Source: Aquirufa sp.
GTDB lineage: Bacteria; Bacteroidota; Bacteroidia; Cytophagales; Spirosomataceae
NCBI GenBank assembly: GCA_030833145.1
Contig: JAURHT010000037.1
Span: 1 to 15,357, forward strand
Length of the DNA: 15,357 nucleotides
Reading direction: 5' to 3'
Positions 8,117 through 14,280 of the stretch are shown here, piece by piece (position 1 is the first letter of the stretch; the number at the start of each line of letters is the position of its first letter). The notes below the pieces were generated by a model, which was given only the letters and a program-made list of their open reading frames with translations, had not been told where the DNA came from and did no database searches. A program made the translations under genes and the position numbers.

Positions 8117-8662
8117 CTAGCGTAAAGTTGGAACTTGTTTTTTCAATACTTCAAAAGCGCCGAAAAACAATCCAGAGAACAAGAATTGGCTTGCGATCGT
8201 ATTCTTTAAGAAAGGAATACCTGCTGCGTAGCAATTCAATAATCCAGCTACATCTTTCGTGTAAACGATATCAGATCCTGCCCAAACCGCGAAGTTCGAA
8301 AGCAAGAAAAAGCCCATTGCCGCCGCTAGGTTGGTTCCAATGAAGCGAGAGGTGCTTGCGATCGTGTTTTGGCCTAATAAAGAGATCAGAGCAAACAATC
8401 CCATATGCACCGCATCAAATCCAAAAGAGAAACCTGGGAAAAAGGCGTCATATAAAGTGTTGTTTAAGATCAAATTCGATCCCCAAACCGCTAATAAAGT
8501 CCAAGCCACTGCTTGTTTGCGATTCTGCAAATAAGCGCCTACAAAAAGCGCCATAGAAGCCATTGGAGAGAAGTTAGCCCAACCTGGTCCGGCTAAAATC
8601 AACAGACGACTTGCGATGGCAAGTAAGATAAATGCGATAATCGTGGTATTTCTTTTTGTCAT
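8117..8662 (-). CDS. DUF6580-type small integral membrane protein (possible transporter subunit)
   Basis: A 181-residue, strongly hydrophobic protein with five or six predicted membrane segments (about 6-24, 33-48, 51-68, 80-97, 105-126 and 155-172). The segment NFSPMASMALFVGAYL (30-45) looks like the characteristic motif of the DUF6580 group, which databases describe as putative transport proteins and which resembles substrate-binding (S) components of ECF transporters. No catalytic residues are evident. The gene stands alone: its only + strand partners are convergent (amidohydrolase) or divergent (purK), and it has its own promoter-like motif at 8717-8724. The substrate is unknown, and the ECF link is a resemblance only. 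The ATG gives a normal hydrophobic N-terminus. Confidence 0.7.
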   Translation of the reverse strand: MTKRNTTIIAFILLAIASRLLILAGPGWANFSPMASMALFVGAYLQNRKQAVAWTLLAVWGSNLILNNTLYDAFFPGFSFGFDAVHMGLFALISLLGQNTIASTSRFIGTNLAAAMGFFLLSNFAVWAGSDIVYTKDVAGLLNCYAAGIPFLKNTIASQFLFSGLFFGAFEVLKKQVPTLR

Positions 8663-8716
8663 GATCTAAAATCGGATTCCCACAAGAATATTTTTTCTCG
8701 AGGTCTAAATAATTTC

Positions 8717-8724
8717 CAAAGGTA
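8717..8724 (-). promoter_or_regulatory. Bacteroidota -7 box for the DUF6580-type gene
   Basis: Read on the - strand this is TACCTTTG, an exact match to TAnnTTTG, 54 bases before the start codon of the gene at 8662. I see no clear TTTG -33 element at the usual distance. On the + strand of the same gap, TAATTTTA at 8737-8744 is only an approximate -7 box for purK. Confidence 0.55.
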
Positions 8725-8762
8725 AAACAAAAGCCGTAATTTTACCCATTGAATTCGAATTT

Positions 8763-9896
8763 ATGTCTAAATCACTTCCCAAAATCGGATTATTAGGCGG
8801 CGGCCAGCTAGGACGAATGCTGTTACAAGCAGCGATCGACTTAGACTTGCAGATTGCCTGCCTTGATCCTGATCCAGAAGCCTCTTGTCACACCTTGACG
8901 ACCCAGTTTACGCAAGGGTCATTCCAGGATTATGATACAGTGTACAATTTTGGGAAACAATTCGATTTAATCAGCATCGAAATCGAGCACGTGAACATCG
9001 AAGCGCTGGAGCAATTAGAAGCGGAGGGAATTAAAGTCTGTCCGCAACCTCATCTGCTTCGCATGATTCAGGATAAGCGCATTCAAAAGACCTTTTTTCA
9101 AACTCACGGCTTCCCTACCGCTGATTTCAGATTAATCGAATCCTCCGCAGAAATTGTAGCAAATGAAGATTTCTTGCCAGCTTTTAACAAGTTAGGTAAA
9201 GGTGGCTACGATGGGAAAGGCGTACAATATATCGGTACAGCGGCAGATGCCTCTAAAGGTTTTGACGCACCGGGTTTATTAGAAAAGGCGATTGATTTCG
9301 ATAAGGAATTAGCTGTCATTGTGGCGCGTAATCCGCAAGGAGAAATAAAAGCGTTTCCAGCGGTGGAGATGGTCTTTCATCCGGTTCAAAACCTAGTAGA
9401 ATTCCTCGTTTCCCCGGCTGCGATTTCTGCTGAAATTGAGAAGGAAGCAGAAGAAATTGCCGTCAGTTTAATTGATAAAATGGGATTAGTGGGTGTTTTA
9501 GCGGTGGAGATGTTTTTGACCAAAGACGGTCAAATCCTCATCAACGAAGTCGCTCCGAGACCACACAATTCTGGTCACCAAACCATCCGCGCAAACGATA
9601 CGTCGCAATACGAACAGCATTTAAGAGCAATTACGGGCTTGCCTCTAGGAGATACGAAAGCGCATTCCTTCTCGGGAATGTTGAACTTATTAGGAGCAGA
9701 TGGCTTTACAGGGCCAGCGAAATACGAAGGTTTGGATACGATATTAGGGATATCCGGCGTTCATCCTTTTTTATACGGAAAGAAAATCACGAAGCCTTTT
9801 CGCAAGATGGGGCACATCACTTTGCTGGGAGAAACCCGCGAGGAGATTGAACAAAAAGCAGAACAAGTAAAACAAAGCATACGCGTCATCGCATAA
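8763..9896 (+). CDS. purK: N5-carboxyaminoimidazole ribonucleotide synthase PurK
   Basis: An ATP-grasp enzyme of 377 residues that makes N5-CAIR from AIR, bicarbonate and ATP in de novo purine synthesis. The N-terminal pre-ATP-grasp motif GGGQLGRM is at 12-19. The acidic EIEHVN follows, then DKRIQKTFF, the nucleotide-binding loop NKLGKGGYDGKG, and the metal- and ATP-binding signature NEVAPRPHNSGH near residue 260. Length and motif order fit a complete PurK. It heads a four-gene run and is followed after 10 bases by purE, the enzyme that uses its product. The upstream gap shared with the divergent membrane-protein gene should hold its promoter, but only the weak TAATTTTA at 8737-8744 is visible. 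The ATG at 8763 places GGGQLG at the usual distance from the N-terminus. Confidence 0.96.
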   Translation: MSKSLPKIGLLGGGQLGRMLLQAAIDLDLQIACLDPDPEASCHTLTTQFTQGSFQDYDTVYNFGKQFDLISIEIEHVNIEALEQLEAEGIKVCPQPHLLRMIQDKRIQKTFFQTHGFPTADFRLIESSAEIVANEDFLPAFNKLGKGGYDGKGVQYIGTAADASKGFDAPGLLEKAIDFDKELAVIVARNPQGEIKAFPAVEMVFHPVQNLVEFLVSPAAISAEIEKEAEEIAVSLIDKMGLVGVLAVEMFLTKDGQILINEVAPRPHNSGHQTIRANDTSQYEQHLRAITGLPLGDTKAHSFSGMLNLLGADGFTGPAKYEGLDTILGISGVHPFLYGKKITKPFRKMGHITLLGETREEIEQKAEQVKQSIRVIA

Positions 9897-9906
9897 ATAG
9901 CTAGCT

Positions 9907-10398
9907 ATGGTAGGAATTATAATGGGCAGTAGCTCGGATCTTGGAGTAATGCAAGAGGCCATTCAGGTTTGCAAGGATTTTGGAGTGGCTTACGAAGTGG
10001 ATATCGTATCGGCACACCGCACCCCAGTCAAAATGATGAATTATGCACAGCAAGCAAAGTCTCGCGGCATTCAGGTGATCATCGCAGGTGCAGGCGGGGC
10101 AGCCCATTTGCCAGGAATGGTGGCTTCTGCGACTATTTTGCCAGTGATTGGCGTTCCCGTAAAGTCATCGAATTCAATTGATGGTTGGGATTCAGTCTTG
10201 TCTATTTTACAAATGCCAAATGGGGTTCCCGTTGCAACGGTTGCCCTAAATGCAGCTAAAAATGCAGGATTATTAGCCATCCAAATGTTAGCGATTGCCG
10301 ATGAGACTTTGGCAACCAAATACACCGCCTACAAAGCGGAATTAGAAGATAAAGTGGCAGAAATGAGCCAAGAAACAAAAGCTAAATTTTCGAAATAA
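9907..10398 (+). CDS. purE: N5-CAIR mutase PurE (class I)
   Basis: A 163-residue cytoplasmic enzyme that converts N5-CAIR to CAIR, the step after PurK. The family signatures are clear: GSSSD (7-11), SAHRTP with the catalytic His37, the GAGGAAHLPGM stretch and the GVPVKSS loop. Presence of purK right before it identifies it as the bacterial class I (N5-CAIR-dependent) type and not a direct AIR carboxylase. The 10-base gap after purK contains the small palindrome TAGCTAGCTA (9898-9907), which runs into the ATG. The stop overlaps the next gene's start (TAATG), so the downstream LysM gene is likely translated together with it. Confidence 0.97.
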   Translation: MVGIIMGSSSDLGVMQEAIQVCKDFGVAYEVDIVSAHRTPVKMMNYAQQAKSRGIQVIIAGAGGAAHLPGMVASATILPVIGVPVKSSNSIDGWDSVLSILQMPNGVPVATVALNAAKNAGLLAIQMLAIADETLATKYTAYKAELEDKVAEMSQETKAKFSK

Positions 10399-11024
10399 TG
10401 AGTGAAAACGAAGAAAGCAGCAAATTGCCCGTCATCACCTTGGGCATTCTTTTATTGACCTTAGTAGGTTTAATCGCTGTAGGATTTGAGCACTTTGTCA
10501 GTCCTGATAAGGATGAATTAATCAAGGCTGAGAAATTTGTGGAGCCAGAGGAAGAGGTTTTGCCAGAGGCATCTCAAGTAGTGATTGATTCTACGCAAGA
10601 TCCAGCAGATTCATTGATCGTTCCCAAGGATTCCATAATCAGCAAGTCTGATGAAGAACAATTAGCGGAACAAAAGAAAGAGGCAGAAGCGGAAGTAGTT
10701 CCTGAAGTAGCTGCACCAGCCGGAAAATCACACGCCATTACGGTAGAAAAAGGGGAGACCTTTTCTGCTGTGGCACGCAAATTCGGCTTGAAAGTAGATC
10801 AATTAAAAGCTTTGAATCCAGGGGTAAATCCGGATGGAATTAAAAGCGGTTCGACAAAATTGAACGTAAAGATTCAAGCGATTCATACGGTGGGACCTGG
10901 CGATATTATGCGCAAAGTGGCGGAGAAATATGGCGTCAGTAAACAGGCGATCATGGACGCGAATCACAAGAAAGATGATATTACGCTTCGTGGCGAAGTA
11001 CTTATCATTCCCTTGAAAAAATGA
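10398..11024 (+). CDS. Membrane-anchored protein with two LysM domains
   Basis: A 208-residue protein with a short cytoplasmic N-terminus, one membrane span (about 11-33), a long acidic, proline-containing linker (about 36-110, rich in E, D and S), and two LysM modules at about 113-157 and 163-206. LysM modules bind N-acetylglucosamine-containing glycans, mainly peptidoglycan, so the predicted job is to tether something at the inner membrane to the wall from the periplasmic side. There is no catalytic domain in it. Its start overlaps the purE stop (TAATG) and its stop overlaps the start of the putative M15 peptidase (ATGA), which suggests that the two work together. I cannot assign a specific cellular process. 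Confidence 0.85.
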   Translation: MSENEESSKLPVITLGILLLTLVGLIAVGFEHFVSPDKDELIKAEKFVEPEEEVLPEASQVVIDSTQDPADSLIVPKDSIISKSDEEQLAEQKKEAEAEVVPEVAAPAGKSHAITVEKGETFSAVARKFGLKVDQLKALNPGVNPDGIKSGSTKLNVKIQAIHTVGPGDIMRKVAEKYGVSKQAIMDANHKKDDITLRGEVLIIPLKK

Positions 11025-11926
11025 TTTTAATTGGTTTGATACCACTTTTGTGGCTCTTTTTTAGTTTTGGTGATGAAGATGCGAAGCTTCGTATTTGTGA
11101 GCCTGCTAAACTAGAATCGCTCGATTGGGAAGAGTTCAAGTGGTTATATAAACAGCAGGATTCTACTTTTTCTGGGGATTCCGTGGCTAACTATGTCTTC
11201 ATTCGCATTAATCCAGATGGTTCTCGCGAAACGCGTGAAGTCGCAGCATTGCATCAACCCTGGGCAGAATTATTGGCTTCAGAAATTGATTCTTTTGAAA
11301 TAAAGAGGGATAGTTTAATCAAGCGAATTCACCCACCTTACCGTTTAAAATATACCTCGACTACTCGAAACAAGAAGCAGCAATTAGCCTTGCAGAAGAA
11401 GGGCTTTTCCAAAGCCTTTATCTCTTTTCATAATTTTGGTTTAGCCGCGGATGGTGCGATCTACCGCAAAGGGAGATACCTAAAAAGGGGAATGATCTAT
11501 GAGCAATACGGGTATAAAGCGAAAGAAATTGGCTTGTATTGGGGTGGTGATTTTGTCGGTTTCCCAGATCCGGGCCATATTCAAGCCTTTTTGAATTCGG
11601 CGAGCTTGATTCAGAAATATCCTGAGGTTGCTTTGGAATACGAACCTTTTAAAAATGCCTACGAACGTAATTATTTCAAAAAGGTGGATATTGGCCGAGA
11701 AGAGTTAGTGGAGGATTCCCGTGATTTACTGACTGAATTAAATAAGTTGCGTGAAAATAAGCCCTGTGCTTGCTCTCAAGCGATTGCTTTTCCTTCGTCT
11801 GCTTCGGATCTCCAGTTGAAACCTTATACCATTACCCTATTAGCCAACCTACAGGAAAATTATATTTTCATCCAAAAAGGCTCCTACGGTTATTTTTATT
11901 CGACGGGTCGTTGGAAACTTGACTAG
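11021..11926 (+). CDS. Putative secreted M15-type zinc peptidase (peptidoglycan L,D- or D,D-peptidase)
   Basis: A 301-residue protein with a short hydrophobic N-terminus (about 2-16), probably a signal sequence or anchor. The middle carries the M15 metal-site pattern. SFHNFGLAAD gives zinc ligands His137 and Asp144, as in the family's SxHxxGxAxD. GLYWGGDF follows, and then DPGH gives the likely catalytic Asp183 and third ligand His186. This spacing matches M15 enzymes such as VanY-like carboxypeptidases and phage L-alanyl-D-glutamate endopeptidases. The region after about 200 is not one I recognise; it contains KPCACS with two nearby cysteines. The ATGA overlap with the LysM gene makes a wall-binding plus wall-cutting pair plausible. 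The family call is from motifs; cleavage specificity is not readable. Confidence 0.72.
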   Translation: MILIGLIPLLWLFFSFGDEDAKLRICEPAKLESLDWEEFKWLYKQQDSTFSGDSVANYVFIRINPDGSRETREVAALHQPWAELLASEIDSFEIKRDSLIKRIHPPYRLKYTSTTRNKKQQLALQKKGFSKAFISFHNFGLAADGAIYRKGRYLKRGMIYEQYGYKAKEIGLYWGGDFVGFPDPGHIQAFLNSASLIQKYPEVALEYEPFKNAYERNYFKKVDIGREELVEDSRDLLTELNKLRENKPCACSQAIAFPSSASDLQLKPYTITLLANLQENYIFIQKGSYGYFYSTGRWKLD

Positions 11927-12840
11927 AAGTTAAAATTATATCCCCGTAAAAAGTCCTCGATTTTCAATCGCTTTTTACCCTCCATTTGCCACTCTAGGAT
12001 ATTGATGTATCCGTCTTTGCAGCCTACGCGTAAAAAAGTTTTTTGATCCGTATCCCAAACACCCTCTCCTAAGTCAGGTATGATTTCTGGGTGAAATTCT
12101 ACCCCAAATAACTTGCAATTTTTACCTTGAAATTCCGTGTGAGCTCCTGGGAAAGGATGCATTCCACGAACTAAATTCACGATATCGCGTCCAGTACGTG
12201 TCCAATGTACCTCACCGGTGCTGCGTTGTAGTTTAGGGGCAGATTTTAGCTCTGCGATTTCTTGTTGTGGAGTGGCGTGAATATCTCCGGATTCGATTGC
12301 CTTAGCTGTTTTGACCACTAATGCACCGCCCTTATTCATTAAGCGTTCGTAAAGTTCGCCTGTCGTATCGGTTTCGGAAATAGCTTCTGTCTCTTGAAAT
12401 AATAAGTCCCCCGTGTCGATTTCGTGTTGTAAAAAGAAGGTAGTAATGCCCGTTTCTGTTTCCCCGTTAATCACTGCCCAGTGAATGGGCGCCGCTCCGC
12501 GGTATTGGGGAAGTAATGAAGCGTGCAAATTAAACGTACCCAGAGGCGGCATATTCCAAACCGCTTCTGGTAGCATTCGGAAGGCTACAATAATCTGTAG
12601 GTCTGCTTTAAATGAGGCTAATTCTTCTAGGAACGCAGGATCTTTCAGTTTAGCAGGTTGCAGAACAGGAAGTTTAACGGATTCTGCGTACACTTTAACA
12701 GGAGAGGACTGAATCTGCTGTCCACGGCCAGCGGGCTTGTCAGGCGCAGTCACTACAGCGACCACGTCCATTTTAGCTTCAACTAAGGCTTGTAAACTCG
12801 CCACTGCAAACTCCGGGGTACCAAAAAATATAATCCGCAT
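11923..12840 (-). CDS. fmt: Methionyl-tRNA formyltransferase
   Basis: A 305-residue cytoplasmic enzyme that formylates initiator Met-tRNA using 10-formyltetrahydrofolate. FFGTPEFAV opens the protein. The catalytic region is intact: Asn104, His106 and SLLP (108-111) followed by YRGAAPIHWA, and Asp142 in EIDTGD. The C-terminal tRNA-binding part includes VHWTRTGRDIVNLVRGMHPFPGA. Length is close to the E. coli enzyme (about 315). It is transcribed towards the putative M15 peptidase gene, and the two stop codons share the CTAG at 11923-11926. A possible -7 box on the - strand, TAGTTTTG at 12953-12960, lies about 110 bases upstream but lacks a visible -33 partner. Confidence 0.96.
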   Translation of the reverse strand: MRIIFFGTPEFAVASLQALVEAKMDVVAVVTAPDKPAGRGQQIQSSPVKVYAESVKLPVLQPAKLKDPAFLEELASFKADLQIIVAFRMLPEAVWNMPPLGTFNLHASLLPQYRGAAPIHWAVINGETETGITTFFLQHEIDTGDLLFQETEAISETDTTGELYERLMNKGGALVVKTAKAIESGDIHATPQQEIAELKSAPKLQRSTGEVHWTRTGRDIVNLVRGMHPFPGAHTEFQGKNCKLFGVEFHPEIIPDLGEGVWDTDQKTFLRVGCKDGYINILEWQMEGKKRLKIEDFLRGYNFNF

Positions 12841-12855
12841 CCTTGATCTTGATTG

Positions 12856-12889
12856 TTTGTGGAATCCGTCTGAATTTTTATTATCTTTG
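12856..12889 (+). promoter_or_regulatory. Bacteroidota promoter in front of greA (TTTG / TATCTTTG)
   Basis: TTTG at 12856-12859 is followed after 22 bases by TATCTTTG at 12882-12889, matching the -33 TTTG and -7 TAnnTTTG pair. Transcription would start near 12895, leaving a leader of about 140 bases before the greA ATG. Confidence 0.7.
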
Positions 12890-12972
12890 TCGTCTACAAA
12901 ACAACCCTTACGTGCTGTTAGAAAAACAAAAACTTTAGTTACGAATCCGAAACAAAACTACAAATAAATTAG

Positions 12973-13006
12973 GTAGAACGGTCGGAGGCCGTTCTATTTT
13001 GTTTTT
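12973..13006 (+). terminator. Terminator-like hairpin in the greA leader (attenuator or small-RNA end)
   Basis: TAGAACGG (12974-12981) pairs perfectly with CCGTTCTA (12989-12996) around a 7-base loop, and the run TTTTGTTTTT (12997-13006) follows at once. It lies between the promoter at 12856-12889 and the greA start at 13036. A fraction of transcripts would therefore stop here, before greA. It does not serve fmt, which runs the other way and starts upstream of it. Confidence 0.65.
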
Positions 13007-13035
13007 AAGCACTGAGGTAAAACCCTAAAAAGAGT

Positions 13036-13509
13036 ATGGCAAAGTTTCAATATTACACGGCAGAGGCGCTAGATAAATTAAAAGCGGAATTACATTATTT
13101 GAAGATTACAGGTCGTTCAGATATGGCCAAACAAATCGCAGAAGCGCGCGATAAAGGCGATTTAAGTGAGAACGCTGAGTACGACGCGGCGAAAGATGCA
13201 CAAGGTTTATTGGAATTGAAGATCTCTAAAATGGAGGAAATTATTTCAGTAGCACGTGTTTTGGATGAATCTACAATTGACTTATCGGTCGTATCTATTT
13301 ATTCAATCGTTCAAATTAAGAACACAAAAAACGGCGCCACTTTCACCTATACCATCGTTTCAGAAGAAGAGGCAGACTTGAAAGCGGGAAAAATCTCGGT
13401 TTCGTCTCCGTTTGGAAAAGGTTTATTAGGGAAGAAAGTAGGGGATTTAGCGGAAATCACTGCCCCAGCTGGAAAGCTAGAATTTGAGATTATGTCCTTA
13501 ACGCGTTAG
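13036..13509 (+). CDS. greA: Transcript cleavage factor GreA
   Basis: A 157-residue protein, the normal GreA length, that rescues backtracked RNA polymerase by stimulating its intrinsic RNA cleavage. The N-terminal coiled coil carries the conserved tip ARDKGDLSENAEYDAAK, with the acidic residues Asp42 and Glu45 that are delivered into the polymerase channel. The C-terminal FKBP-like domain ends with SPFGKGLLGKKVGD and the usual closing strands. The ATG is preceded by an A-rich stretch with AAAAAGAG. Its leader contains a promoter followed by a terminator-like hairpin, so expression may depend on read-through. The stop overlaps that of the convergent yggS gene by its TAG/TTA bases, and a candidate 3' terminator lies inside yggS at 13617-13649. 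Confidence 0.96.
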   Translation: MAKFQYYTAEALDKLKAELHYLKITGRSDMAKQIAEARDKGDLSENAEYDAAKDAQGLLELKISKMEEIISVARVLDESTIDLSVVSIYSIVQIKNTKNGATFTYTIVSEEEADLKAGKISVSSPFGKGLLGKKVGDLAEITAPAGKLEFEIMSLTR

Positions 13510-14183
13510 TGACGAGGACCATAGATTGCAGAACCCACTCGAACTAAGGTAGCTCCTAGTTCAGCAGCAATCAAATAATCACCAGACATACCCATGGACA
13601 ATTCAGTCCATTCTACAAGACCGGTCGAAACACCGGTTTTGTTGTTTTTAAGTTGTTGAAAAAAATCCGCCAGGCTCTTGAATTCGCGTCGAATCTGCTC
13701 CTCATCCGCCGTGAAACTCGCCATCCCCATTAAACCCACGATGCGGATATGTTTCATCTCTGCAAAAGAGGCATCTGCTAGCAAGGCTTCGGCTTCTTTG
13801 AAATCCAAACCAAACTTACTTTCCTCCGTCGCAATGAAAATTTGCAATAAACAATTAATGACGCGGTTATTTTTCGCTCCTTGCTTATTGATTTCCTTCA
13901 ATAAATTCAGCGAATCTACGGAGTGAATCAGGTGTACGAACGGTGCGATATACTTTACTTTGTTCGTCTGTAAGTGTCCTATTTGATGCCAAAGAATGTC
14001 CCCAGGCAATACCGCCTGCTTTTCGACCATCTCTTGCACCCTGTTTTCCCCAAATTCAATTGCCCCCGCCGCATACGTTTCTTGCAGCTCCTCGATGCTT
14101 CTAGTCTTAGTCACCACAATAAGTCGAGCTGAGCTTTCGTTTAATTGCTTGTTAATCAAGGAAATTTGTTCTGCGATGGCCAT
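13506..14183 (-). CDS. yggS: YggS/PROSC-family pyridoxal phosphate homeostasis protein
   Basis: A 225-residue single-domain PLP-binding protein with the alanine-racemase-like TIM barrel fold. It controls the level of free PLP and amino acid balance and has no known catalytic reaction. The PLP lysine is Lys26 in VVTKT. Other family signatures are FGENRVQEM, WHQIGHLQTNK, HSVDS, the GLMGMA segment and the closing LSMGMSGDY ... VRVGSAIYG. The region just before LSMGMS (NNKTGVSTGLVEW) is a part of the family I recall as variable in length; in DNA it holds an inverted repeat and a T run that may end greA transcripts. The gene faces greA with a 4-base overlap of the coding regions. It has an AT-rich 97-base gap upstream shared with the divergent coiled-coil gene. 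Confidence 0.94.
   Translation of the reverse strand: MAIAEQISLINKQLNESSARLIVVTKTRSIEELQETYAAGAIEFGENRVQEMVEKQAVLPGDILWHQIGHLQTNKVKYIAPFVHLIHSVDSLNLLKEINKQGAKNNRVINCLLQIFIATEESKFGLDFKEAEALLADASFAEMKHIRIVGLMGMASFTADEEQIRREFKSLADFFQQLKNNKTGVSTGLVEWTELSMGMSGDYLIAAELGATLVRVGSAIYGPRH
13617..13649 (+). terminator. Candidate greA terminator inside the yggS coding sequence
   Basis: AAGACCGGT (13617-13625) pairs with ACCGGTTTT (13632-13640), including one G-T pair, around the 6-base loop CGAAAC. GTTGTTTTT (13641-13649) follows. It lies about 110 bases after the greA stop. No other hairpin with a T run is visible nearby, and the two genes leave no intergenic space. Confidence 0.5.
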
Positions 14184-14239
14184 AGGGCGGAAAGGCTAAA
14201 TTTTGTTTGGACGAAAAAATAATATTAAAATTAATTTAT

Positions 14240-14247
14240 TATTTTTG
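14240..14247 (+). promoter_or_regulatory. -7 box for the coiled-coil protein gene
   Basis: TATTTTTG matches TAnnTTTG 33 bases before the ATG at 14281. TTTG copies at 14202-14209 are too far away (about 30 bases) for a standard -33 element. The gap is very AT-rich, so chance matches are likely here. Confidence 0.4.
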
Positions 14248-14280
14248 ATTCAAGAGTAAAAGATCAAATAAAGCAAATAA

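Noticed and set aside
8128..8556. Three overlapping open frames on the + strand opposite the DUF6580-type gene
   Set aside because: They are basic, low-information translations. The - strand reading gives a coherent membrane protein with proper signals at both ends.
9898..9907. Palindrome TAGCTAGCTA between purK and purE
   Set aside because: Ten bases without flanking symmetry in a 10-base gap; it is too short and too close to the start codon to call an operator.
10071..10325. An open frame antisense to purE
   Set aside because: purE is conserved over the same bases, and the antisense translation has no recognisable pattern.
12912..12938. A short GTG-started frame in the greA leader as a possible leader peptide
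   Set aside because: Only eight codons, with no run of a regulatory amino acid and no ribosome binding site.
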